Notes under the pieces: generated by a model | The model's input: only the letters and a program-made list of their open reading frames with translations | Told to the model about the DNA's origin: nothing | The model's database searches: none | DNA from: an uncultured Collinsella sp. | GTDB taxonomy: Bacteria > Actinomycetota > Coriobacteriia > Coriobacteriales > Coriobacteriaceae | DNA length: 28,451 nucleotides | Assembly (NCBI GenBank): GCA_958348225.1 | Contig: CATVYG010000032.1 | Span: forward strand, 1-28,451 | Reading direction: 5' to 3' | Shown here: positions 23,172-28,451 of the stretch, in pieces | How the letters are laid out: every line of letters begins with the position of its first letter | Position numbering within the stretch: the stretch's first letter is position 1 | Program-made: the position numbers and the translations under genes

Positions 23172-23205
23172 AGGGCCAGCCGGTCTTGGATGGTCGGCTG
23201 GCCCT
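23172..23205 (-). other. intercistronic hairpin, cassette 3
   Basis: AGGGCCAGCCG (23172-23182) pairs perfectly with CGGCTGGCCCT (23195-23205) between permease and hydrolase. On the minus strand it is followed by TTCGATTTAG, a weak T-rich tail, so it could be an attenuator or mRNA stabiliser. Confidence 0.65.
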
Positions 23206-23214
23206 GAGCGTTAC

Positions 23215-24984
23215 TTACTTCGAGAGTTGCTCGCTTACGAAGGCGAGAGACTTGTCGCCGTTCTGGGAGAGCTCGATGTACTGCTTGCCACGGCAGGCGA
23301 CGCACTTGTTGCCCACGCGCTCGCAGTCCTTCTGAAGGTCGGCCAGGTAGCTTGCGGCCTGCGGGGCCAGGACGACTAGGTCAAAGTCGGGGAGCATGTC
23401 CACGTGGTTGCCGTAGGCATCGGCAGCGGTCTCAAGATCGATGCCGCGCTCTTTGGCGGCCTTGGCCAGTGCGTTGGCGAGCAGGCCCGAAGTGCCACCG
23501 CCCTGGCAGAGCACGAGTACGCGCTTGCCGTTGAGGTCGCTGGTGGCCGTAGCCTCGGTGGTGGCAGCAGCGGGAGCGGCGTCGGTCTTCACGGCCTCGG
23601 CGGCGGCGCCGGCGGCAACGCTCTTGGCATCGGCCTTGCCCTGGAAGGCGTCGTTAAGCTTGGCGGCCTTCTCGGCGTTCTTGGCGACGAGCTCCTCCTC
23701 GGAAATCTCGGCCTCCTCGGCGCACTTCTGGGCGTCATAGGCACGGAAGAACGGATAGTACAGGGCAAAGTCGACGACCAGGATGATGGCGAGCATCACA
23801 AAGGCGAGCGGCTGGAAGCCCAGACCCATGATGGTGCCGATGGGGCCGGGAACGGTCCAGGGCAGGGTGTACATAAAGCCGTTCATGCCCAGGAAGTCGA
23901 TAAAGACCTTGAGGATCCAGATGTTGGCGATCGGGGCAAAGACAAACGGGACAAAGAAGACGGGGTTGAGCACGATGGGTGCAGCGAACAGCAGCGGCTC
24001 GTTGACGGCAAAGCACACGGGGACGATGGCGGCCTTGCCGACGGCGCGCATCTCCTGGGACTTGGCCAGGAAGCAGAACATAAAGACCAGGACGAGTGTG
24101 GCGCCGGTGCCGCCCATGCAGACGACGAAGTACTGGGCACCCTGGGTCAGGACAGCGGAAGCGTGCTGGCCAGCTTGGAACGCAGCCAGGTTGTCGGTCA
24201 TGTTGGCAACGAGAGCGGCGGCGATGGCGGGCTCGACGATCGAGGGGCCGTGGACGCCCACGAACCAGAAGAGGCTCATGGCGCCGTAGATCACAGCGAG
24301 GCCGATGTAGCCGTCGGCAGCGGTGAACAGGGGCTGGAACACCTGGATGACGCCCTGGGCAAAGCAGAAGCCAAAGGCAGCGCGGAAGACGATGTCAAAG
24401 ACCCAAAAGACGGTGATGCAGACGGAGAAGGGGATGATGTCCTTAAAGGTCTGCGAGATGTTGGGCGGAACCTGCTCGGGCATCTTGACGGTGATGTTGC
24501 GCTTGATAAAGAACTTGTAGATGATGCCGGTCACAAACGCAGCGATGAAGGCGGTTAGCAGGCCCTTGGAACCAAGGTAGGTGGTGTTGAAGCCGCTGGC
24601 GGCGTCCGTGGAGATGGTGTCGCTCGAAAGGAGCAAGAAGCCGATGATGGCCGCGCACATGCACGAGATGAAGTTGATCTGGTTGTTCTTGGGCAGATCG
24701 CGGTTCTGGGCGTCGGCGAAGTGCTTGGCCGTGGTGGCGGCGCAGGCGATGGCCAGGATGCCCATGGAGTAGTTGTAGCACTTCCACAGGGCGTTGTTGA
24801 TGTCATCGGGCCAGTAGAAACCCCAGATGTTGGGGACCGAGGCTACCAGGCAGAAGATGGACGAGAAGATGATGATGGGGATGACGGAGATAAAGCCGTC
24901 GCGGATCGCCTTGAGGTACTTGTTGCGGGCGATCGCGTTGAAAAAGGGTTGGCCCTTTTCGATGGTGGCGATGAGTTGCTCCAT
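23215..24984 (-). CDS. lacE: PTS lactose-family EIICB permease, cassette 3
   Basis: The protein has 589 residues. EIIC shows MPEQVPPNISQTFKDIIPFS, FWFVGVHGPSIVEP and FAVNEPLLFAAPIVLNP. An Ala/Glu/Lys-rich linker leads to EIIB with phospho-cysteine 493 in VLCQGGGTSGLLANAL. Of the three it is the closest to classical LacE, especially in EIIB (HVDMLPDFDLVVLAPQ), and it lies nearest to lacF, so this cassette is the best candidate for a true lactose system. The ribosome site AGGAGC precedes ATG at 24984. It is the first gene of its operon. Confidence 0.93.
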   Translation of the reverse strand: MEQLIATIEKGQPFFNAIARNKYLKAIRDGFISVIPIIIFSSIFCLVASVPNIWGFYWPDDINNALWKCYNYSMGILAIACAATTAKHFADAQNRDLPKNNQINFISCMCAAIIGFLLLSSDTISTDAASGFNTTYLGSKGLLTAFIAAFVTGIIYKFFIKRNITVKMPEQVPPNISQTFKDIIPFSVCITVFWVFDIVFRAAFGFCFAQGVIQVFQPLFTAADGYIGLAVIYGAMSLFWFVGVHGPSIVEPAIAAALVANMTDNLAAFQAGQHASAVLTQGAQYFVVCMGGTGATLVLVFMFCFLAKSQEMRAVGKAAIVPVCFAVNEPLLFAAPIVLNPVFFVPFVFAPIANIWILKVFIDFLGMNGFMYTLPWTVPGPIGTIMGLGFQPLAFVMLAIILVVDFALYYPFFRAYDAQKCAEEAEISEEELVAKNAEKAAKLNDAFQGKADAKSVAAGAAAEAVKTDAAPAAATTEATATSDLNGKRVLVLCQGGGTSGLLANALAKAAKERGIDLETAADAYGNHVDMLPDFDLVVLAPQAASYLADLQKDCERVGNKCVACRGKQYIELSQNGDKSLAFVSEQLSK

Positions 24985-25046
24985 GCAAAGCTCCTAAGAG
25001 TCGGTGGCTTAGCAACGATGGTAGCTTTTGACGTTTGGTTGCCAAA

Positions 25047-25062
25047 ATGTTGACGTTGCCAT
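25047..25062. promoter_or_regulatory. LacI-type operator 1 of cassette 3
   Basis: ATGTTGACGTTGCCAT, whose reverse complement is ATGGCAACGTCAACAT. It differs by one base from the second site at 25167. It lies 63 bp upstream of the lacE start. Confidence 0.75.
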
Positions 25063-25166
25063 TTTGCGACACAAAAAAAGACGCGAACCGGTGGCCCCTG
25101 TGCCTGTGGACCGTCGATTCCCTGCGCGTAAACGTTTGAGCCGCCCGGTGGCTCTGTGTTTGCACA

Positions 25167-25182
25167 ATGGCAACGTTAACAT
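25167..25182. promoter_or_regulatory. LacI-type operator 2 of cassette 3
   Basis: ATGGCAACGTTAACAT lies 120 bp from the first site. The pair could hold a repression loop. Confidence 0.75.
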
Positions 25183-25212
25183 TTGAGCGACAAAAGCCGT
25201 TCGGGGAAGCAG

Positions 25213-25236
25213 AATTGTCGGTGAACGGTAGGTTTG
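25213..25236. promoter_or_regulatory. shared ACCGTTCA-type control motif, cassette 3
   Basis: Read toward lacE it is CTACCGTTCACCGACAATT, the same core as in cassettes 1 and 2 (ACCGTTYACCGRRCAA, here one base shorter). The second unit 21 bp away is not clear in this copy. Confidence 0.5.
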
Positions 25237-25340
25237 GGTGGTAAGCGTATCGTTGGGGAGGCGTTGGATATACTTAAAGGTGTTCAAAATGACTGCGCAG
25301 GGTGCCACCAATGGCATCGTTGACATAGAAAGATCGACCT

Positions 25341-26345
25341 ATGGCCGCTGTTAAAAAATCGGTATCCGTTAAGGATGTGGCGCGTCTCGCGGGCGTCTCG
25401 GAGCAGACGGTCTCGCGCACCGTGCACGATTCTCCCAGCGTGCGCCCCGAGACCAAGGAACGCGTGCGTGCCGCCATGCGCGAGCTGGGGTATCGCCCCA
25501 ATTTTGCCGGTCGATCGCTGCGCCGTGGCAAGTTTAAGACCGTCGGCGTCGCCATGTTCAACATTACCGGTACCGGCAACCTCGACCGTATGGAGGGCTT
25601 TGCCGCCGCGGCCGACAAACATGGCTATGCCATCACCCTTACTAAAGTAGACGGGCATCCGTATATCCTCGAGAGCGCATCGTCGCGCATGAGCGCACTG
25701 CCAGTGGACGGTATGGTTGTGATCATGAATCGCATGCCGGCGGACTTTGGCACCTTTGAGCCGCTGCCTGGTATGCAGACGGTGCTCGTTACCATGCTGG
25801 AGCACCCGCTGTGCTCGACGGTCGATAACGATCAGTTCGATTGTTCGCGCCAGGTTGTCGAGTACTTGCTGGGGCAGGGGCACAAGACCGTGCACTTTAT
25901 CTCGTGTCCCGAGCGCTCGCTTTCGGGCATGCAGCGCGAGGAGGGCTGGCGCGAGACATTGCGCGCGCATGGTATTGAGCCACCGCGACTCATCCGTGGC
26001 GACTGGACGGCTCAGAGTGGATATGCCGCAGGCCAGGCTCTGGCGGACGATCCGACCTGTACTGCCATCTATGCCTCCAACGACGCCATGGCCTACGGTT
26101 GCATTCGCGGACTCGAGTCGCGCGGAAAGCACGTGCCCGAGGATGTGAGCGTGGTGGGTGTAGATGACAGTCTGGGTGACATCGTGCCCGATCGTCGCCT
26201 GGCCACCGTGCGCTTTGACAACAAGCGTGTCGGCATGTGGGCAGTCGATAAGATCGCCGGTGCCGAGGAGGTTGCGTCTGGCGTGGAGCACATGCTGATC
26301 CCCGGCGTGCTCGTAGAGGGCGATACGGTGCGCGATTTGCGTTAG
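25341..26345 (+). CDS. LacI-family repressor, cassette 3
   Basis: The repressor has 334 residues and is complete. Helix-turn-helix VKDVARLAGVSEQTVSRTVH, hinge NFAGRSLRRGKFK, sugar-binding domain with DGMVVIMNRM, STVDNDQFDCSRQV, VVGVDDSLGDIVPDRRL. The recognition residues are Glu-Gln, and its operators read ATGGCAACGT. It diverges from lacE. The ribosome site is weak (GAAAGAT), and TATACT at 25269-25274 is the likely -10. The lacF gene follows 214 bp downstream on the same strand with its own control region. Confidence 0.91.
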   Translation: MAAVKKSVSVKDVARLAGVSEQTVSRTVHDSPSVRPETKERVRAAMRELGYRPNFAGRSLRRGKFKTVGVAMFNITGTGNLDRMEGFAAAADKHGYAITLTKVDGHPYILESASSRMSALPVDGMVVIMNRMPADFGTFEPLPGMQTVLVTMLEHPLCSTVDNDQFDCSRQVVEYLLGQGHKTVHFISCPERSLSGMQREEGWRETLRAHGIEPPRLIRGDWTAQSGYAAGQALADDPTCTAIYASNDAMAYGCIRGLESRGKHVPEDVSVVGVDDSLGDIVPDRRLATVRFDNKRVGMWAVDKIAGAEEVASGVEHMLIPGVLVEGDTVRDLR

Positions 26346-26404
26346 GGTGCGGTCCTGTTTGGGCTTCCACTAATCATGTTTGATATTGTTCAAAACAGTT
26401 TAAA

Positions 26405-26434
26405 AACCGTTCACGGGTGAAAAGCAACCGTTCA
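26405..26434 (+). promoter_or_regulatory. shared ACCGTTCA direct repeat upstream of lacF
   Basis: AACCGTTCA occurs at 26405-26413 and 26426-26434, exactly 21 bp apart (two helical turns). The orientation to the gene is the same as upstream of the three PTS operons. No LacI-type operator is seen here. Confidence 0.6.
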
Positions 26435-26559
26435 TAGCTCGAAATTGCGTTTTGCGTTGTTCTTTTTTGTTTGAATGTTAATGTTTCTGCCATACAGAAC
26501 GCAGCGCGTATGCCCGGACGCGATGCTCTCCATTGGTTCATATGTGAAAGGAACGCAAT

Positions 26560-26898
26560 ATGGCAACCAAAGAAGAAATCTCGATGGTTGGATTCGAGAT
26601 TGTCGCATACGCAGGTGACGCCCAGACCGATCTGCTTGCAGCGCTCGATGCTGCTCGCGAGGGTGATTTTGAGAAGGCCGAACAGCTGCACAAGGATGCC
26701 AGCGATGCGCTTATCGGCGCCCACGACACGCAGACCAAGCTGCTTTCGCAGGAGGCCGGCGGCGGCGAGATGGAGATGACCTTCATCATGGCTCACGCTC
26801 AGGACACTCTCATGACCACTATGATTCTGGAGAAGCAGACCCGCTTTACCATCGATGCCTACAAGCGCATCGCCGAGCTCGAGGCCAAGCTCGCCTAA
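26560..26898 (+). CDS. lacF: PTS lactose-family EIIA
   Basis: The cytoplasmic phosphocarrier of 112 residues passes phosphate from HPr to the EIIB domain. GFEIVAYAGDAQTDLLAAL at the N-terminus, AHDTQTKLL in the middle, and IMAHAQDTLMTT with active-site His79 and Asp82 match LacF (His78 in the lactococcal protein). It is the only EIIA in the window, while three EIICB permeases lack one, so sharing is likely. The ribosome site AAAGGAA is good. It has its own leader with the ACCGTTCA motif and its own terminator, so it is expressed apart from the cassettes. Confidence 0.93.
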   Translation: MATKEEISMVGFEIVAYAGDAQTDLLAALDAAREGDFEKAEQLHKDASDALIGAHDTQTKLLSQEAGGGEMEMTFIMAHAQDTLMTTMILEKQTRFTIDAYKRIAELEAKLA

Positions 26899-26925
26899 CG
26901 AGCCCGCACAACCAAGTCCCCTTCC

Positions 26926-26959
26926 AAAAGCTCTGCCGCTATCCGCAGCAGGGCTTTTT
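26926..26959 (+). terminator. rho-independent terminator of lacF
   Basis: AAAGCTCTGCCGC pairs imperfectly with GCAGCAGGGCTTT, followed by a T-tract (GGGCTTTTTCTG). It lies 28 bp after the lacF stop codon. Confidence 0.85.
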
Positions 26960-27052
26960 CTGTATCCCACCTATCTAGGTTGCGGCGAAATAGGGGTCGA
27001 CAGGCCAAAATGCCCCGCTTTTCCTGTCCCCGGAGGATCGGTTAGCAGTACT

Positions 27053-27214
27053 CGCCACGAAATTGGCCCATCTACTACGTTTAACCCGGTACCCCCGAAC
27101 ACAACTACGTTTCATGAAAAACTGCAGGCGTTCTACCTGCGGTTTTGGTTTTTCGCTTTGTGGCATGGTCGGAGATAGGCGGTTAAACGTAGTAGATAGG
27201 CCCATTTCATGGCG
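27053..27214. repeat. 162-bp element with 34-bp imperfect terminal inverted repeats
   Basis: The arms 27053-27086 and 27181-27214 match at 31 of 34 positions as inverted copies (core CTACTACGTTTAACC). An inner hairpin with AAACTGCAGG/CCTGCGGTTT (27118-27146) is flanked by A and T runs and could act as a terminator in both directions. No coding frame is seen. A single related arm lies at 58-78. The size and layout fit a miniature inverted-repeat element, but no clear target duplication is visible. Confidence 0.65.
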
Positions 27215-27271
27215 GGCGGGTCATGCAGCAGCCTGGTGCGCCGCCTGCCGTTCGGCTTTTTACTGGGTGGG

Positions 27272-27277
27272 TATAAT
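27272..27277 (+). promoter_or_regulatory. -10 element of the membrane protein gene
   Basis: A perfect TATAAT lies 38 bases before the start codon. The -35 is unclear (TTCGGC with a short spacer). Confidence 0.5.
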
Positions 27278-27315
27278 TCCATCCGCAATACAGGCCGGAC
27301 TGAGGAGGTATCCAA

Positions 27316-28329
27316 ATGCCGGACAATGGATCGATTCAAAAGAGAGACGCGCACGAGATGGCTCATGGGCGTCCTGTCCAGATAACCGAGCACACGACGG
27401 TAACCGAGCTGCAGCCCAGCCTGTCCGATGTCGTGTGCGCAAATAAAAAGCTGCAGATCGGTATCATCGTTGCGCTCGTGGTACTGGCGCTGTTGTCGGG
27501 CTTTGTAGCTCGTCCGCATTTTGCCGATACCAAGACTTGGGACTCCACCATCGAGGTCATCGATCAAAAGAAGGGCAACGTTTTGGCGCTCACGACTTCG
27601 TGCGTCGCCCTATCTGCGGGTATCACTGCGCTGCCGGGCGATACGGGAACGCCAGTCGCCGAGCAGCTTGCACAGCTTTCGGGTAACCTGGGCATCGTGC
27701 TTGCCGTGCTCTACCTCGAGAAATATCTGCTGACCATTTTGTGGTCGGTTGGCTTGGGCATCTTAATCCCGTTTGCGTTGGTGCTCTTTGCGGTGTCGCT
27801 TGGCATTCACGGACGCTGGAGCACCAGCGCCGTCCTACGCCGCGTGGCGACTCGCGTGCTGGTGGTCTCCATGATCGGAATGGCCTTGGTGCCCGCAAGC
27901 GTATGGGTGTCGCAAAAGGTCGACGAAACGTATCGAGTGAGCATCGAGGCGGCCGAGCAAAAGGCGGCCGACGCTGCGAGTGCGGCAGATAGCGATAGCT
28001 CCAAAACAAGCAAGAAAAAGACCGAGTCCGCAGAGCCCAAGAACGTGCTTGAGCAGCTTGCCGACGGCGCCTCGGGTCTCGTCGCGTCGGTGACCAGCGG
28101 CGCCAAGCAGATGACCGACGAGATTGTGCAGCAGGTGACCGATCTCATCGAAGGCGTCATCGTGATGATCGTGACTTCGTGCGTGATTCCATTGCTGGTG
28201 CTCGCAGCGTTTCTGTGGCTGGGTCACGTACTGCTGGGGATTGATATTTCCGGCCCGGCGAACTATTTGACGGGCCGCTTTCTGAGTGCTCCGTCCAAGC
28301 ACGCCAAAAAGGGTGGGCAGTTCGAGTAG
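27316..28329 (+). CDS. multi-pass membrane protein of unknown function
   Basis: The protein has 337 residues. I do not recognise the family. Hydrophobic segments are at about 47-66, 90-106, 123-164 (probably two helices), 179-199 and 279-307. Between the last two lies a charged Ala/Ser/Lys-rich stretch (about 205-245, QKAADAASAADSDSSKTSKKK) and an amphipathic part (VLEQLADGASGLVASVTSGAKQMTDEIVQQVTDLI). The N-terminal 40 residues are polar. The start is clear: GAGGAGGT lies 8 bases before ATG. It stands alone between an inverted-repeat element and two hairpins. No catalytic motif is visible, so I give no function. Confidence 0.8.
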   Translation: MPDNGSIQKRDAHEMAHGRPVQITEHTTVTELQPSLSDVVCANKKLQIGIIVALVVLALLSGFVARPHFADTKTWDSTIEVIDQKKGNVLALTTSCVALSAGITALPGDTGTPVAEQLAQLSGNLGIVLAVLYLEKYLLTILWSVGLGILIPFALVLFAVSLGIHGRWSTSAVLRRVATRVLVVSMIGMALVPASVWVSQKVDETYRVSIEAAEQKAADAASAADSDSSKTSKKKTESAEPKNVLEQLADGASGLVASVTSGAKQMTDEIVQQVTDLIEGVIVMIVTSCVIPLLVLAAFLWLGHVLLGIDISGPANYLTGRFLSAPSKHAKKGGQFE

Positions 28330-28365
28330 CTAAAACAGCCGTATATACCGGGGCATACCGCCGAA

Positions 28366-28401
28366 GGGCGGCCGAGATGCGTTCTCGGCCGCCCTCTTTG
28401 T
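28366..28401 (+). terminator. rho-independent terminator of the membrane protein gene
   Basis: A perfect 12-bp stem (GGGCGGCCGAGA with TCTCGGCCGCCC, loop TGCGT) is followed by TCTTTGTT. It lies about 37 bp after the stop codon. Confidence 0.88.
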
Positions 28402-28416
28402 TCAAGACTTTAGTCC

Positions 28417-28440
28417 GCTGGCCGCGCAGCGGCCAGCTTT
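28417..28440. terminator. second hairpin at the window end
   Basis: GCTGGCCGC and GCGGCCAGC form a perfect 9-bp stem with loop GCA, followed by TTTAAA. It could serve the plus strand, or a converging gene beyond the window edge. Confidence 0.5.
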
Positions 28441-28451
28441 AAACCACCCGC

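Noticed and set aside
23404..24558. A 384-codon open frame opposite lacE of cassette 3
   Set aside because: Antisense to a complete permease gene, with a Gly/Asp/Glu-rich translation and no family features.

Overview
The window looks like chromosomal DNA of a high-GC gut actinobacterium of the Coriobacteriia, most like Collinsella. This is inferred from the GC-rich codon use, AGGAGG-type ribosome sites, and a dense set of phosphotransferase (PTS) and glycoside hydrolase genes with LacI repressors. No rRNA or tRNA genes are seen. Three regions can be told apart.

Left chromosomal part (1-2885): an aldose 1-epimerase (galM) diverges from a DeoR-family regulator, followed by a RelE/ParE-type toxin with its Phd/YefM-type antitoxin.

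Accessory island (about 2886-11573): it appears to be inserted inside one arm of a chromosomal palindromic repeat and is bounded by an exact 13-bp direct repeat. It holds an excisionase-like helix-turn-helix protein, an EcoRII-type restriction-modification pair, an unknown small protein, a minus-strand four-gene operon that matches an ABC-three-component (ABC-3C) conflict system (small membrane protein, C-terminal-domain protein, middle component, DUF2326-type ATPase), a chimeric frameshifted phage relic, an XRE-type regulator with its operators, a small membrane protein and a gene remnant. It reads as a defence island carried on a decayed mobile element. No integrase is visible.

Sugar region (about 11574-26960): three paralogous cassettes. 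Each has a LacE-type PTS EIICB permease, a LacG-type GH1 6-phospho-beta-galactosidase, and a divergent LacI repressor. Gene order is permease then hydrolase in cassettes 1 and 3, and hydrolase then permease in cassette 2. One single EIIA (lacF) gene follows cassette 3 and would have to serve all three permeases. Each cassette has its own variant of a 16-bp LacI operator, and all three divergent control regions plus the lacF leader carry a second shared motif built on ACCGTTCA. Families of palindromic repeats of about 60-70 bp sit at the convergent gene ends between cassettes, about 20-25 bp beyond each minus-strand terminator, and show paired (compensatory) base changes.

Right end (26960-28451): an inverted-repeat element of about 162 bp, a conserved-looking membrane protein of unknown function, and two strong hairpins.
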